From Agrostemma githago (lineage: Eukaryota > Streptophyta > Magnoliopsida > Caryophyllales > Caryophyllaceae), in contig OY288259.1 in assembly GCA_958450325.1 (NCBI GenBank), forward strand, positions 57,314,987 to 57,378,986: a stretch of 64,000 bases of DNA, given 5' to 3'. The notes under the pieces are model-generated. The model was not told the origin of the DNA. It worked only from the letters and a program-made list of their open reading frames with translations, and ran no database searches. Both the position numbers and the translations under genes were made by a program. This document shows, piece by piece, positions 55,901-64,000 of the stretch; the first letter of the stretch is position 1, and the number at the start of each line of letters is the position of its first letter.

Positions 55901-56229
55901 ACGTGAATTTGTCACGTTTTACCGATCGGTAAAACGTGATGTTGCCACGTTTTACCGATCCGTGAAACGTGAATTTGTCACGTTTTAATATTTATTTCGC
56001 CTTTTCTACGTCAAATTAAAAAGTCGTACTAGATAAATTAAAAAGTTGTACTAGATGATCGAACCTACTGCGATAGTTATAATTCTTTCAGTAAACACAA
56101 TTTTATATCGAAAAAAATGGCGAGAAAACTATACTAGATGATCGAAAATAAGTAAATATTAAACAATATTCTATAAGAAATTGCAAGAAAACTAACCCCG
56201 AAATGCAAATACGGTTGCCCGGTCCCCAT
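52972..56229 (-). CDS. FAR1/MULE transposase with C-terminal OTU-type protease-like domain
   Basis: The long frame 55605-52972 has no ATG at its start but a splice acceptor (TTGTGTAG|GTG). An upstream exon 56229-56197 (MGTGQPYLHFG, donor GTTAGT) joins in frame for 888 residues. In order: FAR1-type zinc-binding region at about 25-125 (FKCDRYG, GCRFWVKA, GVHNH); MULE transposase with acidic residues near 245 (LMDATYKT), 307 (LTDRE, then CTWHI) and 424 (SIVESAHAALK); SWIM-like zinc finger (CGLPCACTMH); a Ser/Thr/Lys-rich linker; then an OTU-like domain with GDGHCGFRVFSHA (Cys near 704) and AHWLRLRM (candidate His near 820). The protein would excise and insert the element. The OTU part may cleave ubiquitin-like conjugates or be structural; activity is inferred only. 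Confidence 0.88.
55606..56196 (-). other. intron 1 of the transposase gene, holding the right palindrome array
   Basis: Donor GTTAGT (56196 leftward) and acceptor TTGTGTAG (ending 55606). The palindrome array 55781-55985 lies in its 3' half, about 170-380 bases before the acceptor. Confidence 0.75.
55781..55985. repeat. right array of 26-bp palindromes, 33-bp period
   Basis: Units start at 55781, 55814, 55847, 55880, 55913 and 55946, with a partial unit at 55979, exactly 33 bp apart. The core is the same as in the left array (CACGTTTTACCGA plus inverse), with variants such as CACGTTTCACGGA and GATCCGTCAAACGTG. Spacers are 7 bp and often inverse of one another (GCAACAT versus ATGTTGC). Confidence 0.95.
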
Positions 56230-56499
56230 TACTTTTAGATCGAAAAATATGTTATTTTTTTAAGTTTGTAGAGAGAAGAGAGATTATTAAAGAATAGAGT
56301 GGGGTGGGTTTTTTAAGTGTGGGGTGGTGGAGGGACTACTTATAATAAACAAAAAAGTTGCGGAGAGGACGGTTTTAGAATAAACAAAAAACCGTTAATG
56401 TAATTAGTAAAATAATTATCGAGCAATTAGTAATGTTAGTATAATTAGTAAAATAATTCTAATTGTAATTATTAATGTTAATGAGTTAAGTTAAAGAAA

Positions 56500-56558
56500 G
56501 GGCAAATGCGTAAATTCACGTTATAAAGCGCCGACGATCCAGCTGAAACGCCGACGAC
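56500..56558 (-). repeat. right terminal inverted repeat of the MULE
   Basis: Reverse complement of the left repeat: GTCGTCGGCGTTTC, then TGGATCGTCGGCGCTTTA, CGTGAATTTAC and TTTGCCC. Confidence 0.9.
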
Positions 56559-56902
56559 ATAGAATAGCTCTTTTGTGTTTGCAAGCAAAAAGATTAGACA
56601 TACAATGGTTGTATCAGGGGCTTTGTACACCACCAGTAAAAGGTTGTCACGTGTCCATTTTAGAATATTTTTTTTTTCATTTAAATTTTGTAGATTCCCT
56701 CATTAAATACACCATATTAAATGCATTGATTTGTTATATAAATTATGTTTAGTAATTATTAACCTTTTTTTTTCTTTTCAGTTTTTTTAGTATTTCGTAT
56801 TTTTTTACTTTTACCGTATATGTACGTATATTCTGCTCGTATATTTCTAATCTCTGTATTTGTATTCGCTGTACATGTATATATGCTTTATGCTTGTACC
56901 TT

Positions 56903-57640
56903 ATGTTTACGTATTTTATATTTGTATGTTGTAAAATGTTGTGTTGTGAAATATATTTTTTATATGAATTTGTTTGTACGTTTCAGTTTGTATGTTACGG
57001 TAGACAATTTTTTTGTTGATTTACTGTGAACGGGTCAATCGCGTGAGGCAATTTTTTTTTACGGAAAAAATAAAAAAATATGTAATCGGGTTATATAACT
57101 AAGTGAATAAATATTACATACGTACTACAAATTGTGTAGTCGTGGAAATTTACTGACGATATACAATCTACCCGAAATTCATTTAAAAGTAATCTAAATG
57201 TCATTAGTAAAAAAAAAAATCTCGTGAGACCGTCCCGACAATTTGAAACGTAATTAGGGGCTTCGAACCAACAAAACAGAAATAAAATGTAGAAACAAAA
57301 TCAATTTAAATGTTTACGTATTTTATATTTAATGTTTTAAAATGTTGTGTTGCGGAATATTTCTTTTGTGTAATTTTTTATATGAATTTGTTTCTACGTT
57401 TTAGTTTGTATGTTACGGTAGACTATATTTTTGTTGATTTACTGTGAACGGGTCAATCGTGCGAGGCAATTTTTTTTTTTTACGGAGAAAATAATAAAAT
57501 ATGTAGTCATGTTATATAACTATGTGAATAAATATTACGTACGCAGTAAATATTGTGTAGTCGTGTAAATTTACTGACGATATACAATCTCCCCGGAATT
57601 CATTAAAAAGCAATTTAAATGTCATTAGTAAAAAAGAATT
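56903..57640 (+). repeat. two diverged direct copies of a ~320-bp segment
   Basis: Shared words in order: TGTTTACGTATTTTATATTT, TTTGTATGTTACGGTAGAC, TTACTGTGAACGGGTCAATC, TTTACTGACGATATACAATC and TGTCATTAGTAAAAA. Offsets are 406-420 bp, so short indels separate the copies. Confidence 0.85.
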
Positions 57641-58544
57641 TAAAAATTTACGCCTTGTATATATTTTTAGGCCAATATTTGTACGCCTTGTATATTTTTC
57701 ATATGTATTTTTGTATAATTTTGTAGTTTGTAGTTTTGTACGCCGCCTTGATGTTATATGTTTGGTGTAATTTTTTTACGATTAGTTATACGATATCAAT
57801 AACATATTATAATAATACGATATGTTTGGTGTAATTTTTCATTTGTTATACGATATTATTAACATATTATAATTTTGTGTTAATATATTATTATGTTAAA
57901 AAATAGTTTTAGTATTTATGTATATACATATGTTATATATTAATTTTGATATAATTTGTAATTCTTATTATTATATTCCAACAAAACATTTAAGTAGTAA
58001 AGAATTTAATTATAGTGCACATTTGCCTTTTAATCTGCTTTTGTGTTCGACGATACTTAAGACGAAACACCGTAATTTCTGATGCCCAACAGGCCCGTAG
58101 GCGTCAAAAATTACAAAAATATATATTTATTATATATATACACCTTAGCTGTCAAAAATTACATATATTTATTTAAAAAGTATTTTGTGTTAATTTTTTA
58201 CCGATGTAAATACCTTCTACTTAGGTATTTAACCCGTATATGGCACTCGTTTTTCAAACATTAAGTATATAAAATACAAGTAACGAGACATAGTATTTTC
58301 AAATATTAATACAGTATTATCCACATTTCATACGGAGTAGTATAATATAAGTCGCTTTATGGATAAAAAAATAGTATAAGTCTTTTAATAATTTATTATG
58401 ATTTTACATTCTCAATAACACTAATGAGTTAATAACAAGAGAAAAGGTAATTCAAACACTATGATTGGTTAAAAAATATATATATATTTCCAACGATCAT
58501 TAATTGGACATATTTAAAAAATGGAATAAAGAAGTCTGCTGGAA

Positions 58545-58610
58545 TTGGGATTCGATCCCACAACCTCCATTACAAGACTAGCTTTTTACCACTTGACCAA
58601 GAGATAATTA
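58545..58610 (-). repeat. tRNA-like (SINE-type) segment
   Basis: The minus strand reads TCTTGGTCAAGTGGTAAAAA then GTGGGATCGAATCCCAATTC, resembling A and B boxes of tRNA genes. A second similar segment with GTGTTCGAGCC lies at 58765-58830. No complete cloverleaf was found. Confidence 0.35.
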
Positions 58611-59731
58611 CTGCAATTAATTATGCATAAATAGTCTATATTATGAGGCCCTCTTGGCTTTGTGCCGGGTGAAAAAATAATACTCTCTCCGTTTCATTGA
58701 AAGCTTCCACTTTTCCTTTTTCGTATATTTTATTATTATCCTTAAAAATTTTATTAGAAAACTGTCATCATTAAGGCTCGAACACTAGCACTTCAAAAGA
58801 ATAACCAACCCAACAACCAATTGAACAACAATGTATTACTGAAATAATTTGCACTTGAATTATATTTCACAAACTATCTCGGGCTACGGCCCAAGTGTAA
58901 AAAAATAGTAAACTTAAGAATTTACAAAATTAAAAAAATTAAAGAAAATTAAAATTAAAGAACAAATACTTTCAACCCGTATACATCCGGAATACACCTA
59001 ATATAGTACTACTAAAAAAATACCTTCCGGAAATATTGTATGTAAAACATCTTAATTTTTTTTTTCTATAAAATTTTTTAAATAAAAATAAAGTGCAAAC
59101 AGAGTTTACAAAACGTAATAGAGCATAAATAAAAATGTATAAATAATGTATAAATACACTACAAATGTGTATTCGGGTATACATACACAAAAGGTATAAA
59201 TAAATTATACTAAGACGGTATAAATACATAACTATAACATACATTTAAAATACAGTTTAATAATACGTAATAAAATATATTTGGGTAAAAAAATACACCA
59301 ATATAACACTAACGTATAAATACATTTACAATACAACACCGTATAAAAATATACGTATAATATGGGATATAAAAATACATGTATAAAAATAAGAAGTATT
59401 AAATTTGAAGTTAATAAAATAACAATATAAAAAAAAAAGTAATTAGGTGAGAAAAGTAGGTGAGAGTTAGGTGGGAAGATCAATTAATAAAGAATCTTTC
59501 AAAAAGGTAGATTCTTTAGAGTGAATAGGTGGCATGCATATATTGGTGGTGTACAAACCCATCCATACACCCATTGTATCTCTATCACTTGGCGGGTCTT
59601 ACTCACAATTTTCACGTGCACCAGCTTCAAACGCCAACTCTCACTTCTATAATACGGAGTACTCCGTAGTATTACTTTAGCAGTAGTAATGTTTTAACTC
59701 AGGGGAGATTCAGGGAGGCATACAATTGTGA

Positions 59732-60461
59732 TAGAGGTGATCAAACAGCCCAGGGCCTTAAGCCCAACCCGGCCCAGCCCTATATTTAAGAGGGCTTGGG
59801 CTATGATTTTAGGCCCATAAAAGCCCAAAGTCCGGCCCCAAAGGCCCATGCTAAAAATTGGGCTGGATATGGGCCGTGTTTAAGGCCCTAAAGCCCGGCC
59901 CTAAGGCCCATCCGAGATTTATATTATATTATTATAATGTATTGAAATATGGTAAGGAGAAGTCAAATTGCTATTAGTTTTTCAAATAACTTGTTAATAC
60001 TTGTTACTCTATTAATTTGTATGGTACCGAGAGTGATAGACGAGAAGTCAAATTGCTACTCTATCAGTGGACACACGTTAATAAGCTAATTAAAGCAAAA
60101 TTAACATAGATATCGTCTAAGTATGGTAAATAGAACTTAATATTTCAATTAATCATGATAATATCCAGGTAAATGTTGCTTTAATTAGCTTATTAACGTG
60201 TATCCAGTGGGCATTTGTTTGAAAAACCGTATTATAAATTGGTATGTTTGGTAAAAAAAACTAACAATATTCAATGTAAATAACATGGCCCAAAAAGCCC
60301 ATTTGGCCCAGAGGCCCATCAAAAGCCCTATAGGGCCGGATATGGGCTCCTTAAGAAGGCCCAATCAAATGGGCCGGCCCAGCCCAGCCCATGTGTTTGG
60401 ACTGTTTTTTCACTTCAAGTCCGGCCCAAGCCCGGCCCAGCCCAACCCATGATCACCTCTA
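59732..60461. mobile_element. hAT-type non-autonomous element, GGCCCA-rich
   Basis: TAGAGGTGATCA at the left and its inverse TGATCACCTCTA at the right, flanked by an exact 8-bp duplication AATTGTGA (59724-59731 and 60462-60469). The ends are packed with GGCCCA/GGGCC words. The middle (about 59935-60245) is AT-rich and holds its own inverted repeat (CGTTAATAAGCTAATTAAAG near 60086 and its inverse near 60178), perhaps a nested MITE. Confidence 0.88.
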
Positions 60462-60904
60462 AATTGTGATTTGTGAATGATAATTTTTTTTTTTTGGTGC
60501 AAATTTGTGAATGATAATTGATGATAGGGGTATAAATTCTATCAATAGGTGATTGAGGCTATTTATACATCTTCGTATTAAATTAGGTGAAATTGATTCT
60601 TTCAAAATTTTGGTAAATTTGAAGACTTCTACTAAAAAACGGTATCATCAAATATATGTTAAAAGAGGATATGCAATCAAATTAGAAATCTTCATTTTAT
60701 TGAAAATTTATATTATTCGGAATTTATTGTATTGCATTTGTCCAAGTTTGATATACATTCTTGATGTTATATTACTTTGCGAAAATTACACATTACAACC
60801 TTATAAAAATCACTTTTTATCAATTACAGACTTATAAATAAAATTCAACAATTACTAGCTAATAAAGCACTTTTCATTTGCTTTTGCTACCTTAATGAAC
60901 GAAA

Positions 60905-61322
60905 TTACTTTTTCCTAACGAGTCTTTACTCAATCCTAACGACATTTTACCGTTTTATCCCTCTCATTTCATTTCATAAAAAATGGAGTGTTTGGTTTTC
61001 TCTCTAAATCAATCTCTCAAGCACTCGTAGACTCACCATGAACCACCACAAATATCGAGACCGTCCAAGGTTGATGGCGGGAGTCGGTGGCTGAGATGGA
61101 TGCGATCGGGTCGGCAGGGCTGGAGTCGGCGGGTCTGGGTTGGTGGGGTCGGATCGAAGCCGGTGTGAGTCGGGTTGTGGGATGGTGGGCGGGCGGGCTA
61201 GGTGGTGGCCGGTGGGCGGGTGGGCTGGGTGGTGGCCGGTGGTCGGGTGGCCTGGGTGGTGGCCGGTGGTCGGGTGGGTGAGGGTGGTTGGGTGGTGGGT
61301 GGGTAACGTTGCTGCTGGGAGT

Positions 61323-61368
<46 letters not shown>

Positions 61369-61763
61369 TTAAACTATTTATTCAAATTTCTTTTTTTGTT
61401 TTTTTAATTGCTGTTTTAATTTTTTTTGTTTATTAAATTTTTCCTTTTTTCTTTGTTGTATATATTGATTATTTTATTTTAGTTTAAACTTTTAAATTCA
61501 ATTGGTCGTAAATACAATTAAAAAAAATAATTTCATAAATAAATAATCGATTTTTACATTATCATTAATTGAATTAGATGTCATAAACTCATAATTGAAT
61601 GTCGGAACGATTGATTATCTAAATTGATAGCATAAAATGAAAGAATTGTTGTTGAATCTCTATATTAATATAGAGTAATATTTATATAGGGGTATGATGG
61701 GAATTTTTTGGAAAAATTAGTTAGGATTGAGTAAAGACTCGTTAGGAAAAAGCACGACCCTAA
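60905..61763 (+). mobile_element. Mutator-type MITE, copy 3, nested
   Basis: Ends are GAAATTACTTTTTCCTAACG at the left and AGGGTCGTGCTTTTTCCTAA read inward from the right, both continuing into GAGTCTTTACTCAATCCTAAC. Flanks TAATGAAC/AAATGAAC suggest an 8-9-bp duplication. Outer sequences match the copies at 17228 and 20054, but the interior is different and includes a GGTGG minisatellite and a T run. Confidence 0.65.
61190..61363. repeat. G-rich minisatellite followed by a long T run
   Basis: Three ~27-bp units of GGTGGTGGCCGGTGG plus TCGGGTGG-type filler (about 61201-61285), then about 37 T residues at 61327-61363. The G-rich strand has many GGG/GG runs and could form quadruplexes. Open frames here are artefacts of the repeat. 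Confidence 0.8.
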
Positions 61764-62594
61764 ATGAACTCCGGTGGATTAGTAAGTTGATTGTGTTTCG
61801 AAAGTTGTGAACAGACCAAAATACCCCTCAGTTAAAAAACCGTTTCCACTCCATTGACCCTCATTAAACCCCTTAGCTCTTCAACCCACTCCGTACGTCT
61901 CCCCCACCAAATCATCCTCTAGCCCTAATTAATTTGATAAATCCAAGCAACAATATTTCGTACAAAATTAAAACCCAGATTTACAATTGAAGTAAACAAC
62001 AAATCTACATGTAAGCTTTCAATCAATTCAATCGTTAATTTAGGGTTTTCAATCAATTCTTACAATAAAACCCAGATTTGCATTTAAATTTAGTTTTTCT
62101 TACATGAATTAAGTATATTGTTTAGTGTAATTGCAATTTAGGGTTTGTCAAATTTGTTTTAATTAGATTAAATGTTAGCTAACTAGATAAAAAATAATGG
62201 AAGGGTAGAAACAGTAAAGAAGGAGAGTGAAGATATTGAAGAACAACAAGATAGAAATTGAAAAACAATAAGAGTGATAAAGTTGATGAAAGGGTGAATA
62301 GACTCAGTAAATAGATGCCAGGGGCAAAATGGTCACGTAATTAGAGAAAATGTATTTTTGGACGGAAATCAACTTAATAATCCATCGGAACTCACTTAAG
62401 GTAGCAAAAGTAAATAGAAAGTGTTTTATTAGGTAGTAATTGTTGATTTTTTTTTATAAGTCTGTAATTGAAAAAAAAGTGATTTTTATAAGGTTGTAAT
62501 GTGTAATTTTCGCTATTATTTTTTATTAATAAAATAATCTATTCGCTAAAAAAATACTTTTAATTGGAAATATTATCCTTAATTGTATAGTTAA

Positions 62595-63018
62595 TGATGG
62601 AGGATAAAACCCCCAAACGCATAGACCCGACTCCCGGGACTGAGAAGGCCCAACTGGGTCCTAGCCGACCCTAGAGGCCGAACCCCCTATCAGACGACCC
62701 CCCTACGGGTAGTCATTAACTGACTCAGAGAGACTACTCTACTGATCACCATATCCTTTCCCCTATAAATACCCCACTTAGGGTGAGGGGAAAGGGGACA
62801 ATTCATTCACACATATTCCTCCCTATTCACTCTATACCTCTCTTATCTTCCTAAATATCTATATTCAGTCATATATTTTACTGACTTGGGCGTCGGAGGC
62901 TCCGCCCCGGGGTTCCCCCGGGCCCGGAGTTCACCTTGCAGGATCACCGTTGGCACGCAACCGGAGCCGAGGAGAACCGCGAAGCCCAAGGTCAGGGACC
63001 CGTTTCCATACCGGAACA
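62595..63018 (+). mobile_element. Ty3/gypsy (Tat/Retand-like) LTR with primer-binding site
   Basis: Proposed from TGATGGAGGATAAAACCCCC to CCGGAACA (63018), followed after three bases by TGGCGCTGTCTGTGGGG, a PBS form usual in Tat-type gypsy elements. CCTATAAATACC near 62762 is a TATA box. No coding domain follows in the next 500 bp, so it is a truncated or non-autonomous element. Confidence 0.65.
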
Positions 63019-63519
63019 ATTTGGCGCTGTCTGTGGGGAGAACGGTTGTGCTCACGAATTACCCACAAAATCAACCACTCCCAAATACAAATTTTTCCAG
63101 ATCTAATCTTCATCTTCGAGATGGATCTATAGAAATCAATGACAGAAGATACAAAAAAAAATATAGGGTGGTCATGGTTGCTTTTCGTGACTATAAACGA
63201 AGGCAGCTACAATTCCCACTTCCCAGATCTGATTTTTTTGAGAGGATAAGCAAGGAGTCAGCCTGTCAAACTCATTCCACGCTTAATGTCATACATTATA
63301 GTGTACATCTACTATATTTTATGGAAAATTCATAGCAAATGAAGGGATTAGTGTCAAAAATGCTACGCAAAAACAAAACATCAATCATACTGGTACGGCA
63401 AAATGTACTATGAATCTTCCAAGGCTCTGCCCATATATATTCGTATAATAGTTGCTGTCAAGAATTCTGGGTTCGTGAAACCAGGAGGAGCAGATTAAAA
63501 GGATGTTGAGGGGTGTGCC
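63019..63519. other. leader-like remnant between two LTRs
   Basis: After the PBS there is no recognisable gag. The longest plus frame is not similar to any family I know. A G-rich GATGTTGAGGGGTGTGCC just before 63520 may be the polypurine tract of the element ending in the next LTR. Confidence 0.4.
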
Positions 63520-63968
63520 TGTAGACACCAAAATTTTATATTATTTCGGTATCTATTTAGGAATAATATCTTTAATATTTAGAGATAATTATCAATAAAT
63601 ATTGTGATAATATCTTAGATGCTTTAGAATATTCTTAGCTTGCTCCCTAAGCTATCCAACTATAAATATAGGTCTCCATCTAGGGTTTAGAGGAGGTCAG
63701 ATGGATTACGTCTCAAAACGACCTCATCATCCTTCTACCAAATTGTAGGTAAATGGAATAAGTCACCAAAAAGACCCCATCTCCCCCCTACGGATCCAAG
63801 TCGATAAGACCTCCGTAGAACTATCAAAAACCTTAACCTTGAGATTGGAATCAAGAGATCGACAGAAGTTGTAACGCTCAATGTTTCGATTATCAAATAA
63901 AACTTGTATTCCATATTATTTTGTATCTGTTATTTTAATTATCACAGGTGTGAAATTTTATGGTTCAC
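63520..63968 (+). mobile_element. LTR-like sequence near the window end
   Basis: It opens with TGTAGACACCAAAATTTTAT, has a TATA-like ACTATAAATATAGG near 63659, and ends near TGGTTCACA (63968). TGTAGACACC-type starts occur in plant gypsy LTRs. Whether it is a 5' or 3' LTR cannot be decided here, because the window ends 32 bases later. Confidence 0.5.
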
Positions 63969-64000
63969 AGTGCCTGACGGAGAAAATCAAGTCCACTACC

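Larger units (their letters stand above)
48904..56564. mobile_element. Mutator-like element (MULE) with PMD gene and transposase-OTU gene
   Basis: The 59-bp terminal inverted repeats (48910-48968 and 56500-56558) match at about 48 or more positions by eye. Possible outer bases ATTTGG/TTCTAT extend them, with an imperfect 9-bp flank TAGCTCCTC versus TAGCTCTTT as a decayed target duplication. Inside are two convergent spliced genes, a minisatellite between their 3' ends, and palindrome arrays ~0.6 kb from each end. Frames are open and splice sites intact, so the element may be or recently was autonomous. Confidence 0.88.
56600..59579. mobile_element. non-autonomous TIR element, about 2.98 kb, AT-rich
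   Basis: The left end TACAATGGTTGTATCAGGGG followed by TTTGTACACCACCA is mirrored at the right: the reverse complement of 59530-59579 reads TACAATGGGTGTATGGATGG, then TTTGTACACCACCA. The interior is very AT-rich, contains a ~320-bp duplication (56903-57220 and 57309-57640), and has no credible ORF. The superfamily is not known; no target duplication was fixed. It begins ~40 bp from the MULE's right end. Confidence 0.7.
60779..62513. mobile_element. long-TIR element with a nested MITE
   Basis: About 115 bp at the left (GCGAAAATTACACATTACAA ... TTTGCTTTTGCTACCTTAA) is repeated inverted at 62395-62513 with few differences. TIRs this long suggest a Mutator-type element, but no 9-bp duplication was confirmed. 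The interior holds the MITE at 60905-61763 and AT-rich non-coding DNA. Confidence 0.8.

Noticed and set aside
58545..58610. Possible tRNA gene on the minus strand
   Set aside because: A and B box-like words are present, but acceptor and anticodon stems do not pair; a SINE-type relic is more likely.
58683..58730. Stowaway-like end CTCTCTCCGTTTCATTGAAA
   Set aside because: No matching opposite end was found within a few hundred bases, so it is not listed as an element.
61087..61436. Gly/Trp-rich frames
   Set aside because: Produced by the GGTGG minisatellite and T run; adjacent frames are equally open.
62886..63335. 149-codon frame across the LTR end
   Set aside because: It reads through the LTR/PBS boundary and shows no gag-like motif.

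Overview
The window is nuclear DNA of a flowering plant, most likely a eudicot. The evidence is intron-rich genes of plant families (VPS33, CSLD, SYP12-type syntaxin, zeta-crystallin-like oxidoreductase, elongin B-like), AT-rich intergenic DNA, and plant-type transposons of almost every class. The many Stowaway-type 'CTCCCTCCGT' ends and the Athila/Tat retroelements would fit Caryophyllales, but that placement is a weak guess.

Layout. 1-7.6 kb: the 5' two thirds of a VPS33 gene on the minus strand (15 exons seen; the 3' end lies outside the window), with a hAT-type MITE in one intron. 7.6-21.4 kb: gene-poor DNA with MITEs and Helitron-like ends, a 1.6-kb unit repeated three times in tandem that carries the front of an Ogre/Tat-like LTR, a CACTA terminus next to a broken NAC-domain fragment, and two copies of a Mutator-type MITE. 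21.4-35.6 kb: a decayed Copia element interrupted by a 12.5-kb Athila-type Ty3/gypsy insertion. The insertion has an intact 1870-codon polyprotein frame and a 491-codon Athila-type second ORF. Its outer ends are fragments of an LTR in the opposite orientation, with a clean 5-bp target duplication.

36.3-48.9 kb is the gene-rich part: a CSLD1/4-like cellulose-synthase-like gene and a SYP123/124/125-like syntaxin (both families serve tip growth), a quinone oxidoreductase gene, and on the minus strand a small elongin B-like ubiquitin-fold gene.

48.9-56.6 kb is the most interesting part: a complete-looking 7.65-kb Mutator-like element (MULE) with 59-bp terminal inverted repeats, inserted just upstream of the elongin B-like gene. 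It carries two convergent spliced genes: a plant-mobile-domain (PMD) protein, and a FAR1/MULE transposase fused at its C terminus to an OTU-type cysteine protease-like domain. About 0.6 kb inside each end is an array of 26-bp palindromes at an exact 33-bp period. The left array sits in a 335-bp near-perfect palindrome. The right array lies in intron 1 of the transposase gene, and the left may lie in a 5'UTR intron of the PMD gene. 56.6-64 kb holds further terminal-inverted-repeat elements, a hAT element with an exact 8-bp target duplication, a long-TIR element with a nested MITE, and two LTRs.

Exon-intron structures were derived by hand from GT/AG sites, reading-frame continuity and remembered family sequences. 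No database search or computation was run.
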